Source: an uncultured Bacteroidia bacterium
Lineage (GTDB): Bacteria; Bacteroidota; Bacteroidia; Bacteroidales; UBA932
Reading direction: 5' to 3'
Length of the DNA stretch: 64,000 nt
NCBI GenBank assembly: GCA_902780935.1
Contig: CACZHP010000004.1
Span: 33,553-97,552, forward strand
Shown here: positions 54,669 through 62,681 of the stretch, in pieces
How the letters are laid out: every line of letters begins with the position of its first letter
How positions within the stretch are numbered: the first letter of the stretch is position 1
Program-made: the position numbers and the translations under genes
Notes under the pieces: model-generated
Databases searched by the model: none
The model's input: the letters and a program-made list of their open reading frames with translations, nothing else
Told to the model about the DNA's origin: nothing

Positions 54669-56499
54669 CAACAGGAGCAAGTTCCTTCTCGCCGGGCTGA
54701 TTGTGGTAGCCGCCATCCTGCTCGGAAAGCTGTTCTATATCCAGATAATCGACGACGAGTACAAGATCAACGCGTCGAACAACTCGATGGTGTACGATAT
54801 AATCTACCCGACAAGGGGGATTATCTATGATCGCAACGGGAAGATAATTGTCAGCAACAAAGTCACTTACGACATCCTTGTCACTCCAAGGGAAGTCGCC
54901 CCGTTCGACACGCTGCTGCTCGCCTCAGTCCTTGAGACCACTCCGGAGTTCATCAGGGAAAAGATGGCCGAATACTCCAGAAACAGAAAGAAGATAGGCT
55001 ACCAGAGCATGGTGATGCTTAAGCAGATCAAGCCGGAGACTTACATGAAGTTTGCCGAGATCCAGTACAATTTTCCGGGATTCAGGGGGCAGGTCAGGAG
55101 CATAAGGGACTATCCCGTCAATGCCGGCGGCAACCTTCTGGGATATGTCTCTGAGGTGGATCAGAAATACATCGAGTCCCATCCGGGAGAGTACCGCCCC
55201 GGGGATTACGCCGGGAAGACCGGCATCGAGGCGGCCAGAGAGAAGGATCTCCGCGGGGAGAAGGGGTATCACATCTACCTCCGCAATTCACGCAACCAGA
55301 TTGAGCGGCCGTACAAGGACGGGGAGATGGACAAGGAAGCGGTTCCGGGGCATGACATCGTCACAACGATAGACGCAGACCTGCAGCAATATGGCCAGGA
55401 ACTGATGAAGAACAAGGTCGGAAGCCTTGTCGCGATCGAGCCTAAAACCGGGGAGATTCTGTCCTTGGTATCAAGCCCTGGAGTCGATGTCAGCATGCTC
55501 GCGGACATCAGCCAGCACTACAACGAGATCATCAAGGATCCCCACAAGCCCATGTTCAACAGGGCTGTCCAAGCTCCTTATCCCCCCGGCTCGGTATTCA
55601 AGCTCGTGAACGGCCTCATCGGCCTTCAGGAGGGTGTTCTCAACATGGACATGGCTTACCCCTGCTACCAGGGATATCACTTCGGGAGCCACAAGCTCGG
55701 ATGCCACAACCACTGGTCCCCCTTGAGACTCGAAGAGGCTATCATGATGTCCTGCAACGGTTTCTTCTGCTACGTCCTCAGGAGTATTCTGGAAAACAAG
55801 AAATACAAGAACATCGACGAAGCTCTTGACAAGTGGAACGAATATGTCCAGAGCTTCGGGTTCGGGCACAAACTGGGGAGCGACTTCCCTGCGGAACTTG
55901 GTGGAACCCTCCCTACCTCAAAGCTTTACAACAAGCGTTACGGCAAAGGCGGTTGGAAATTCACGACCATCATATCCATCTCTATCGGTCAGGGCGAGGT
56001 TGGAGTCACGCCCTTGCAGATCGCCAATCTCGCCGCCATCATGGCGAACCGGGGTTGGTACAAGATCCCACATATTGTCAAAGCGTCCGAAGGGGTTGAG
56101 ATAGACCCCAAGTACAATGAGCGCCAGTACACCATGGTTGACACGACCAACTTCAAAAAAGTGATCAACGGAATGTGGAGAGCGGTCAACAACGGCCCTG
56201 GAACCGGATGTACGGCATGGGTCGCCGAGGTGAAGGGCCTGGACATCTGCGGCAAGACCGGAACCGCGCAGAACCCGAGGGGAGCCGACAACTCGGTGTT
56301 CATCTGCTTCGCCCCCAAGGATGACCCAAAGATAGCTGTGGCGGCTTATGTGGAAAATGCGGGGTTCGGAGCCACCTGGGCTGCCCCTATCGCCTCCCTG
56401 CTTATCGAGAAATACCTCAACGGGGAGATATCCAGGCCGGATCTCGAGAACAGGATCATGCAGGGAGACCTCATGTCTAGAGTCAAAACGTATAATTAA
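54652..56499 (+). CDS. mrdA: Penicillin-binding protein 2 (elongasome transpeptidase)
   Basis: 615 residues. One N-terminal membrane segment (FLLAGLIVVAAILLGKLFYI), a dimerisation/pedestal domain, and the transpeptidase domain with S314-x-x-K317 (GSVFK), S367-C-N369 and K535-T-G (CGKTGTAQN). It cross-links lateral-wall peptidoglycan with RodA. The start lies 17 bases inside mreD, so translation is coupled. Confidence 0.93.
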   Translation: MTTEGNNRSKFLLAGLIVVAAILLGKLFYIQIIDDEYKINASNNSMVYDIIYPTRGIIYDRNGKIIVSNKVTYDILVTPREVAPFDTLLLASVLETTPEFIREKMAEYSRNRKKIGYQSMVMLKQIKPETYMKFAEIQYNFPGFRGQVRSIRDYPVNAGGNLLGYVSEVDQKYIESHPGEYRPGDYAGKTGIEAAREKDLRGEKGYHIYLRNSRNQIERPYKDGEMDKEAVPGHDIVTTIDADLQQYGQELMKNKVGSLVAIEPKTGEILSLVSSPGVDVSMLADISQHYNEIIKDPHKPMFNRAVQAPYPPGSVFKLVNGLIGLQEGVLNMDMAYPCYQGYHFGSHKLGCHNHWSPLRLEEAIMMSCNGFFCYVLRSILENKKYKNIDEALDKWNEYVQSFGFGHKLGSDFPAELGGTLPTSKLYNKRYGKGGWKFTTIISISIGQGEVGVTPLQIANLAAIMANRGWYKIPHIVKASEGVEIDPKYNERQYTMVDTTNFKKVINGMWRAVNNGPGTGCTAWVAEVKGLDICGKTGTAQNPRGADNSVFICFAPKDDPKIAVAAYVENAGFGATWAAPIASLLIEKYLNGEISRPDLENRIMQGDLMSRVKTYN

Positions 56500-56508
56500 G
56501 GCCGGGAC

Positions 56509-57957
56509 ATGGGGAACTTTTCCGACAGAGGCGTCAAGCAGTCGATTGACTGGAAGCTGGTAATCTCCTACCTGCTCCTGATCTTTATCGGCTGGGTCAA
56601 CATCTATGCCTCGATCCATTCCTCGGAGCCGTCCAGCATCTTCGACTTCAGCGTTCGCAGCGGAAAACAGTTCGTGTGGATCCTTACCGCGCTGGCGCTT
56701 GCAGTGCTGATCCTGTTTGCCATAAATCCCAGATTCTGGGAAAGTTCCGCCTTGCCATTGTACTTGTTCGTGCTGGTCTTGCTGGTAGTGGTCATATTCG
56801 TGTCTAAGGATGTCAAGGGATCCCACTCCTGGTTCGAGTTCGGCCCGGTGAAGTTCCAGCCCGCAGAGATATCCAAAATCACGACTTCGTTGCTGCTGGC
56901 GACATTGATGAGCCAGACAAACTACCGGGTCACCAGGTTCAAGGATTTCATGATGACCGCCTTGATTATCGGTGTCCCGATGCTGGTGATCCTTGCCGAA
57001 AGCGAGACCGGATCGGCTCTTGTGTACGTGGGATTCCTCTTCGTGATGTACCGGGAGGGCTTCTCCGGATGGTGGATATTCAGCATCATAGCCGCCATCC
57101 TGCTGTTCATCCTCACTCTCACCGCCTCGCCATATGTTTCTCTGCTGACCTTGCTGGGCCTGATAGCGCTGGCGGGCGCGATCGGCTCCGGACAGATCGG
57201 TCATCTCTTCTGGATCAATCTGGGGGTCCTGATCCTGATGAGCCTTCTGCCCCTGGTTTTCGGCAAGACAGTGCCCCCGGAGAGCTTTCTCGCCGGGATC
57301 AAACCCATGTACATTCTCCTTGGGGTCTGCGCGACCGCTATCATCCTGCTCATAGTAAAAGGCTACAGGGAAAGGAAGCCCCATCTTTCCCTTTCCGCCC
57401 TCGGACTAATCGCGGGAATAGCCCTGATCTTCTCCACGGACTTCATATTCAACAATATACTCCAGGATCACCAGCGCAAGAGAATAGAGGTGCTGCTGGG
57501 TATGAAAGAGGATCCGTCCGGCGTGGGCTACAATGTCAACCAGAGCATGATAGCCATAGGCTCAGGAGGTTTTAAAGGCAAGGGATTCCTAAACGGGACG
57601 CAGACTACTTTCGGCTTTGTCCCCGAGCAGAGCACCGACTTTATCTTCTGCACCGTCGGGGAGGAATGGGGATTCATCGGATGCCTTATCGTGATCCTGC
57701 TATATGTGTTCATGATCTGGAGGATTGTCGTTGACGCGGAAAAAAGCAGGGAGGCTTTCACCCGGATTTACGGGTACTGCGTGGCTTCATGCATATTCAT
57801 GCACCTTTTCATCAATATCGGGATGACCATCGGCCTGATGCCGGTGATCGGCATCCCGCTGCCGTTGCTGAGCTACGGAGGCTCCTCCCTCTGGGCATTC
57901 ACGGTGCTGATATTCATATTTATAGCCCTTTACCGGCAAGAGAAGAAATACTATTAG
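56509..57957 (+). CDS. mrdB: Rod shape-determining protein RodA (SEDS glycosyltransferase)
   Basis: 482 residues of the FtsW/RodA/SpoVE family, with many membrane segments. Marks include HSWFEFGPVKFQPAEISKIT, ESETGSALVYVGFLFVMYRE, FVPEQSTDFIFCTVGEEWGF and the C-terminal GIPLPLLSYGGSSLWAF. It polymerises glycan strands for PBP2. It is longer than the E. coli protein by an extra hydrophobic region between 175 and 300, which is common in Bacteroidota. It starts 9 bases after mrdA. Confidence 0.93.
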   Translation: MGNFSDRGVKQSIDWKLVISYLLLIFIGWVNIYASIHSSEPSSIFDFSVRSGKQFVWILTALALAVLILFAINPRFWESSALPLYLFVLVLLVVVIFVSKDVKGSHSWFEFGPVKFQPAEISKITTSLLLATLMSQTNYRVTRFKDFMMTALIIGVPMLVILAESETGSALVYVGFLFVMYREGFSGWWIFSIIAAILLFILTLTASPYVSLLTLLGLIALAGAIGSGQIGHLFWINLGVLILMSLLPLVFGKTVPPESFLAGIKPMYILLGVCATAIILLIVKGYRERKPHLSLSALGLIAGIALIFSTDFIFNNILQDHQRKRIEVLLGMKEDPSGVGYNVNQSMIAIGSGGFKGKGFLNGTQTTFGFVPEQSTDFIFCTVGEEWGFIGCLIVILLYVFMIWRIVVDAEKSREAFTRIYGYCVASCIFMHLFINIGMTIGLMPVIGIPLPLLSYGGSSLWAFTVLIFIFIALYRQEKKYY

Positions 57958-57966
57958 CCAATCGAT

Positions 57967-59505
57967 ATGAAAAGAGCTCTGACCACATTCCTGGCCGCCA
58001 TTGTCGGCTCCACCCTTTTCGGGCAAGTGAAAGTCTCTGTCCACGAGAACGCCACCGATCAACCTGTGATCCCGAAGGAGATTTACGGCCAATTCGCCGA
58101 GCACCTTGGAAGGTGCATTTACGATGGCATCTGGGTGGGCGAGGACTCCCCCATCCCGAACATCAACGGCTACCGCAAAGACCTTGTCGAGGCGATCCGG
58201 GAACTGAAAGTCCCTGTGCTGCGCTGGCCGGGCGGCTGCTTCGCCGATGAGTATCACTGGAGGGACGGAATCGGGCCGAAGGCCGACAGGCCAAAGATGA
58301 TCAACTCCAACTGGGGCGGCACTGTCGAGGACAACTCATTTGGCACACATGAGTTCCTCAACTTCTGCGAGATGCTCGGGATTGAGCCATATATCTCAGG
58401 GAACGTTGGTTCCGGGAGTGTCGAGGAGCTGGCGAAATGGGTTGAATATATGACCGCGAAAGGCGGGACAATGGCCGAGTTGAGAGCCAAGAACGGCAGA
58501 AAGGAACCCTGGAAAGTTAAATATCTCGGAGTTGGGAATGAGAGCTGGGGCTGCGGAGGAAACATGACCCCTGAGTTCTATTCGGACCAGTACAAGAGGT
58601 ACGCCATCTACTGCCGGAACTACGACGGCAACCGCCTGTACAAGGTCGCCAGCGGGGCCTCCGATTACGACTACAATTGGACTAAAGTGCTGATGCAGAA
58701 GGTTCGGGGAGACATCTCGGGACTGTCCCTCCACTATTATACCGTCGATTGGGGCAAGAAGGGATCGGCCACCAAGTTCACCGACGAGGACTACTACAAC
58801 GTCATCGCCAAGGCCGTCGAGATCGACGAGGTCATCAAGAACCATGAGGCGATCATGGATCTCTACGATCCCAACCACAGGATCGACCTGCTCCTGGATG
58901 AGTGGGGCACGTGGTACGATGTGGAGCCTGGGACCAATCCCGGCCATCTTTTCCAGCAGAATTCCATGAGGGACGCTATCGTCGCCGCCCTGACACTGAA
59001 TATATTCAATAAGCACACTGACCGCCTCAAGATGGCCAATATCGCCCAGATGGTCAACGTCCTGCAGGCCATGATCCTCACAAAGGGATCAGAGATCGTG
59101 CTTACCCCTACCTACCACGTTTTCAGGATGTTCAATGTCCATCAGGACGCTGCCAGCGTGCCTGTCACCTTCCAGACAGATTCCCTGGCCTCAACATCTG
59201 GAAGATTGTACCCGACTATGAGCGTAAGCGCCTCAAAGTCAGATGCTATCCATGTCTCCCTGGCGAATCCGTCCGTCAATGAGTCCAAGACTGTCGAGCT
59301 TGAGTTTGACGCCCTGAAGCCATCAAAGGTCTCCGGAGAGATCCTTGTCGGCAAAGGGAAAGGAATCGAGGCTGTGAAATCCTACAACGACTTCGAAGGG
59401 AAGAGCGTAGTGGCCCCCGCCAAGTTCAAGGATTTCAAGACATCCGGCAAGACCGTCAAGGTCACCCTGCCCCCCGCCTCGGTGGTGGTTCTTGAAGTGA
59501 AATAA
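57967..59505 (+). CDS. Secreted GH51 alpha-L-arabinofuranosidase
   Basis: 512 residues with signal peptide ([15 protein letters not shown]). GH51 features: [37 protein letters not shown], acid/base E192 in [12 protein letters not shown] and nucleophile E312 in [12 protein letters not shown], then a C-terminal beta-sandwich. It would release arabinose from plant arabinan or arabinoxylan. It follows rodA after 9 bases with no visible promoter or terminator, so it seems attached to the elongasome operon, an odd partner. Confidence 0.9.
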   Translation: MKRALTTFLAAIVGSTLFGQVKVSVHENATDQPVIPKEIYGQFAEHLGRCIYDGIWVGEDSPIPNINGYRKDLVEAIRELKVPVLRWPGGCFADEYHWRDGIGPKADRPKMINSNWGGTVEDNSFGTHEFLNFCEMLGIEPYISGNVGSGSVEELAKWVEYMTAKGGTMAELRAKNGRKEPWKVKYLGVGNESWGCGGNMTPEFYSDQYKRYAIYCRNYDGNRLYKVASGASDYDYNWTKVLMQKVRGDISGLSLHYYTVDWGKKGSATKFTDEDYYNVIAKAVEIDEVIKNHEAIMDLYDPNHRIDLLLDEWGTWYDVEPGTNPGHLFQQNSMRDAIVAALTLNIFNKHTDRLKMANIAQMVNVLQAMILTKGSEIVLTPTYHVFRMFNVHQDAASVPVTFQTDSLASTSGRLYPTMSVSASKSDAIHVSLANPSVNESKTVELEFDALKPSKVSGEILVGKGKGIEAVKSYNDFEGKSVVAPAKFKDFKTSGKTVKVTLPPASVVVLEVK

Positions 59506-59512
59506 TTAAGAA

Positions 59513-59821
59513 TCAGAGCTGTTTCAGCGCCCTGGAAAGCTGGTCGGGGCAGCTTGTGCCACGCCCCTTGCAGTCAATGCCGTCAAGAAGGGCGATCACG
59601 TCCTGAACTTTGCGGCCAACGCATAAAGCCGCCACGCCCTGTGTGTTGCCATTGCAACCTTTGGTGTACTGGACTTTGCGGATGATGTCCCCTTCAGTCT
59701 CTATGTATATCGCTTCCGAGCAGACAACGGGACAGGTGCGGAAAAAGGTCTTCCTGATCCCGCCTTCCGTGGTATCTTCCAAGAGCGTCACATCGTAAGT
59801 GATTCTTTCCATGTCGGTCAT
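59513..59821 (-). CDS. TSCPD domain protein (TIGR03905-like)
   Basis: 102 residues. GTSCPDQLSRAL gives the family its name, and KVQYTKGCNGNTQGVAALCV is the conserved central part; cysteines in CPVVC and CKGRGTSC may hold a metal. Similar domains occur at the end of some ribonucleotide reductases; the function alone is unknown. A start three codons later (59812) is equally good. It converges on GH51 with a seven-base gap. Confidence 0.82.
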   Translation of the reverse strand: MTDMERITYDVTLLEDTTEGGIRKTFFRTCPVVCSEAIYIETEGDIIRKVQYTKGCNGNTQGVAALCVGRKVQDVIALLDGIDCKGRGTSCPDQLSRALKQL

Positions 59822-59857
59822 ATTTTCCGCAATATAGTAAAAATTTTATCGAATTTA

Positions 59858-59888
59858 TTTGGAACGATAATTTTTTATTGTATCTTTG
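59858..59888 (+). promoter_or_regulatory. Consensus promoter of the SPFH gene
   Basis: TTTG (59858-59861), 19 bases, then TATCTTTG (59881-59888): an exact match to the Bacteroidota consensus and spacing. The start codon is at 59920, so the leader is about 25 bases. Confidence 0.8.
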
Positions 59889-59919
59889 CGATATCAAAAT
59901 GATATTAAATTAAATCACC

Positions 59920-60858
59920 ATGGAAAGTAAGGAATACACCTACAAAGGATTGACCATCAACGGTTTCCTCGCTCTGCTTCTCGCTCTTATAGTGTTTGCT
60001 CTCGCAATCTATTGCTTCGTATTGGCTGACACAAATGCCTACTGGGCCATTGCTGGAGGTCTCCTTATGCTTTGCTTTGGAGTCGGCATGAACGGTTTCA
60101 TCAAACTTGAGCCGAATGAGGCCAAGGTCCTGGTGTTCTTCGGAAAATACAGCGGCACCTTCTTCGACACTGGTTTCTACTGGGTAAATCCCCTGCTCAG
60201 CAAAAAGAGTGTCACCTTGAGGGCCCGAAACCTCAACCCCGAGCCTATCAAGGTCAACGACAAAGCCGGAAATCCTGTTCTTATCGGAATGGTCCTGGTC
60301 TGGAAGCTGGAAGACACTTACAAGGCTCTATTTGAGATAGATAGCCAGTCGCTCGCTCCAGTGGTGACAACAACCGCCCGAGGAGGAGTTGTCCGCTCCC
60401 TGTCGCAGGCTTTCGAGAATTTCGTACGTGTCCAGAGTGACGCCGCCCTGCGCCAAGTCGCCGGATGCTATGCCTACGACAATCCCGACTCCGCCGACGA
60501 GCTGACACTTCGCTCCAATGCGGAAGAAATCAACGAGCGTCTTGTCAAGACCCTGAACGACCGTCTCTCAATGGCTGGAATCCACGTCACAGAGGCTCGT
60601 ATCAACTACCTCGCCTACGCTCCTGAGATCGCCGCGGTGATGCTTCGCCGCCAGCAGGCCGACGCCATCATCGCCGCCCGCGAGAAGATAGTTGACGGTG
60701 CCGTCAGCATGGTCAAGATGGCTCTCGACAAGCTCAAGGATGAGGGAGTGGTCGATCTCGACGAGGAGCGCAAGGCCGCCATGGTCAGCAACTTGCTTGT
60801 GGTTCTCTGCGGAGACGAGCCGGCCCAGCCTGTCGTGAACTCAGGAAGCCTATATTAA
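59920..60858 (+). CDS. SPFH domain (stomatin/band 7) membrane protein
   Basis: 312 residues. Two N-terminal membrane segments ([20 protein letters not shown] and [19 protein letters not shown]) lead into the SPFH domain ([11 protein letters not shown]-like [42 protein letters not shown]) and a helical end ([20 protein letters not shown]). SPFH proteins form large cages at membrane microdomains. It starts from a strong promoter and precedes a tiny Arc-type gene by one base. Confidence 0.87.
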   Translation: MESKEYTYKGLTINGFLALLLALIVFALAIYCFVLADTNAYWAIAGGLLMLCFGVGMNGFIKLEPNEAKVLVFFGKYSGTFFDTGFYWVNPLLSKKSVTLRARNLNPEPIKVNDKAGNPVLIGMVLVWKLEDTYKALFEIDSQSLAPVVTTTARGGVVRSLSQAFENFVRVQSDAALRQVAGCYAYDNPDSADELTLRSNAEEINERLVKTLNDRLSMAGIHVTEARINYLAYAPEIAAVMLRRQQADAIIAAREKIVDGAVSMVKMALDKLKDEGVVDLDEERKAAMVSNLLVVLCGDEPAQPVVNSGSLY

Positions 60859-60859
60859 T

Positions 60860-61030
60860 ATGGCCAAAGAAAAAGAAGCTGTCAAGAGCTTCGTGCTCAG
60901 GATCGATCCTGAGACAATGGAGGCGCTGGAACGTTGGGCTGCGGACGAGTTCCGCAGCACCAACGGTCAGCTTCAATGGATCATAAACGAGGCCCTCAGG
61001 AAGAGCGGCCGGCTGAAAAAGAATCTCTAA
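60860..61030 (+). CDS. Arc-type ribbon-helix-helix protein (56 residues)
   Basis: A small gene starting one base after the SPFH stop. The product MAKEKEAVKSFVLRIDPETM and onward (EALERWAADEFRSTNGQLQW, IINEALRKSGRLKKNL) shows the pattern of a ribbon-helix-helix DNA-binding protein: a short beta strand with alternating residues (SFVLRID), then two helices with the N-G-Q turn. It may control the SPFH operon. Its stop overlaps the stop of the convergent lipoprotein gene. Confidence 0.8.
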   Translation: MAKEKEAVKSFVLRIDPETMEALERWAADEFRSTNGQLQWIINEALRKSGRLKKNL

Positions 61031-61440
61031 CGTATGGCGTCCCAATCGGCTTTGCCGGCTTGGGGAGCCATCAATTCAATGAGCGGGCGCCAAAGAGCCA
61101 CGCCGAACTTAGTGATGGTCTTGACGTAATATTCCTGACCAGGCTCGACTTTCAGGACAATGGACTCGCGGGACTCTGTCTCAGCCCAGATCTCATACTC
61201 GCCGGGAGTCTCAACTTTCACGGCCGCCTTTGCCTTGTTCTTCGAACGGAAAACCGGCTGATCGCCAAGATGGACAGTGTACGGAGTCTGTACAAAACCT
61301 CCTGGGCGATAGAAGTAGATCACTGCATAGTCCGGATGGCTTGCCGGGACTGAATCCGCTTTGATGTTATTGTACAATTTCGGAGAACAACCGCACAAAA
61401 GAGCCAGTGCGGAAAGGATAACCAATATCTTTTTCATCAT
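61027..61440 (-). CDS. Small DUF2846-like lipoprotein
   Basis: 137 residues. The signal ends in a lipobox (ALALLCGCSPKL). DYAVIYFYRPGGFVQTPYTV and VETPGEYEIWAETESRESI followed by VKTITKFGVALWRPLIE follow the DUF2846 pattern of small beta-rich lipoproteins. Function unknown. A second ATG three bases in is possible. Confidence 0.7.
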   Translation of the reverse strand: MMKKILVILSALALLCGCSPKLYNNIKADSVPASHPDYAVIYFYRPGGFVQTPYTVHLGDQPVFRSKNKAKAAVKVETPGEYEIWAETESRESIVLKVEPGQEYYVKTITKFGVALWRPLIELMAPQAGKADWDAIR

Positions 61441-61506
61441 GACGATCGAGTATTAGAATTGCTGACTCAAAGATACACAATAATCCCCTCATTCTACATT
61501 AATTAG

Positions 61507-61514
61507 TATCTTTG
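61507..61514 (+). promoter_or_regulatory. -7 element of the DUF5674-like gene
   Basis: TATCTTTG (61507-61514) matches TAnnTTTG and lies 15 bases before the ATG at 61530. No -33 TTTG is found. Confidence 0.5.
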
Positions 61515-61529
61515 TCAAAACATTCAGTT

Positions 61530-61676
61530 ATGCAAATCCTTAGGCAGCCTATTACCCGTCAGGTACTCAAAGAGTTGGCGCAGAACACGTTCGGTGATAT
61601 GATTAAAGGTGTCGCGGATGTGAAACGCCACATTTTGGCCATTGATGCCGAATTGCATGCCGATCTTGAGCGCTAG
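61530..61676 (+). CDS. DUF5674-like protein, shortened
   Basis: 48 residues: MQILRQPITRQVLKELAQNT then FGDMIKGVADVKRHILAIDAE and LHADLER, ending in TAG. This agrees with the start of DUF5674 proteins, which normally continue for another 50-60 residues after the ELHAD segment. The rest is not found downstream in any frame. The promoter at 61507 is intact, so the short product may still be made. It is a likely truncation. Confidence 0.55.
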   Translation: MQILRQPITRQVLKELAQNTFGDMIKGVADVKRHILAIDAELHADLER

Positions 61677-61962
61677 GCAGGGTAACCCTTCTCGGGACGT
61701 TTCTAACCCAGAGGTCCGAGAAGCCATAAAGAGTGAGGCAGGAAAAGAAAGCCGCGCGATAAGCGCGTTTTCCCGTTTTCAGGAACTTTTCGATTTGACG
61801 ATCAAATATGGCCGTCAGAATGAGTCCGTCACATCAAGGGGGGCTATGTGGAAAGAACTCTGCCGATTCAGGGAACTCTACTGTAAAGCCTTTGAGGACC
61901 GTGACCTTTCCGAACTTGCCGCCTTTAACCGATACCTGGACCAGTTTGTTTCCATGCGATAA
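61657..61962 (+). CDS. Unknown helical protein overlapping the DUF5674-like gene
   Basis: About 101 residues from ATG 61657, overlapping the previous gene end by 20 bases. The sequence is strongly helical and charged (REAIKSEAGKESRAISAFSR; FQELFDLTIKYGRQNESV; MWKELCRFRELYCKAFEDRD). It is not recognised. It may be a genuine coupled gene or the 3' part of a gene fused to the broken DUF5674 sequence. An ATG at 61645 is also in frame. Confidence 0.4.
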   Translation: MPILSARQGNPSRDVSNPEVREAIKSEAGKESRAISAFSRFQELFDLTIKYGRQNESVTSRGAMWKELCRFRELYCKAFEDRDLSELAAFNRYLDQFVSMR

Positions 61963-62024
61963 GATTCTTCAAGGCTGCCCAACTCAACATTCACCTTCCC
62001 GGGAATGATGCCTTGTGGTGCTAC

Positions 62025-62525
62025 TTAGTATGTATATAGTCCCATCCTCCGGAATGTCACGTCGCCTTCAATCAGGTTCGGCCCGTCCACATTCACCTCT
62101 TCACGGGAGAGCACCAGCTTGTCCTTGCTGCATTCCTTGACATAATAACGCGCGGCGGGCGTGTAGGCCGCTTTCCTGTCCTCTTGCATAAAATCGTGGT
62201 CCAACTCAAAGAGGTAAATTTCCGGGGTGGAACTGCCGACTCCGGGATAGCCGTTCTGGTGTTGCGCATAGATATATTTCGCCTCCGAATCACCGGTAAA
62301 CACATCTGAGACATAGATGCTTAGAATCCACGTTTGAGGATCCGCGTCGCCCGCTTTGAAATCCCATATCACTAGCCCTGCATCCTGCACCCCTTCCGGG
62401 TACACTTTCTCCCAACTTCCTTCCAGATTATCTGCCAGGTTAATATCAGGAATCAGATTCTTCTCACACCCGCACAGTCCTGCCACCAGCAGCGCCGCAC
62501 AAATCACAGTCCTCAAAATCTTCAT
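62025..62525 (-). CDS. Lipoprotein of unknown function (lipocalin-like)
   Basis: 166 residues. The signal ends in a lipobox (LLVAGLCGCEKN). DNLEGSWEKVYPEG near residue 33 resembles the strand-starting G-x-W of lipocalin-like domains, and the rest is beta-rich (WILSIYVSDVF; EIYLFELDHDF; KLVLSREEVNV). No binding site can be told. Confidence 0.65.
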   Translation of the reverse strand: MKILRTVICAALLVAGLCGCEKNLIPDINLADNLEGSWEKVYPEGVQDAGLVIWDFKAGDADPQTWILSIYVSDVFTGDSEAKYIYAQHQNGYPGVGSSTPEIYLFELDHDFMQEDRKAAYTPAARYYVKECSKDKLVLSREEVNVDGPNLIEGDVTFRRMGLYTY

Positions 62526-62589
62526 TGCTTTCGTTTTCTTATAAAACGCACAAAAGTACGAAATGCTGCTTCGATTATCAATATTTTTT

Positions 62590-62681
62590 CAGATTCTTCA
62601 CTTCGCTGCGCTCCGTTCAGAATGACAAGGGAATGTCATCCTGAGCGACCACCCTGTAATCCTGAGCGAAGCGAAGGATCT
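62590..62681. repeat. Intergenic pair of palindromic repeats at the permease stop
   Basis: An AGATTCTTCACTTCGCTGCG unit ending GAATGACA is followed by TGTCATCCTGAGCG and by TCCTGAGCGAAGCGAAGGATCT. This gives one full and one partial member of the dispersed family in opposed orientation. The last bases supply the stop codon of the permease gene (62682-62680). Confidence 0.7.

Noticed and set aside
55918-57384. 488-codon open frame opposite PBP2 and RodA
   Set aside because: Shadow spanning two well-supported genes; composition unlike a real protein.
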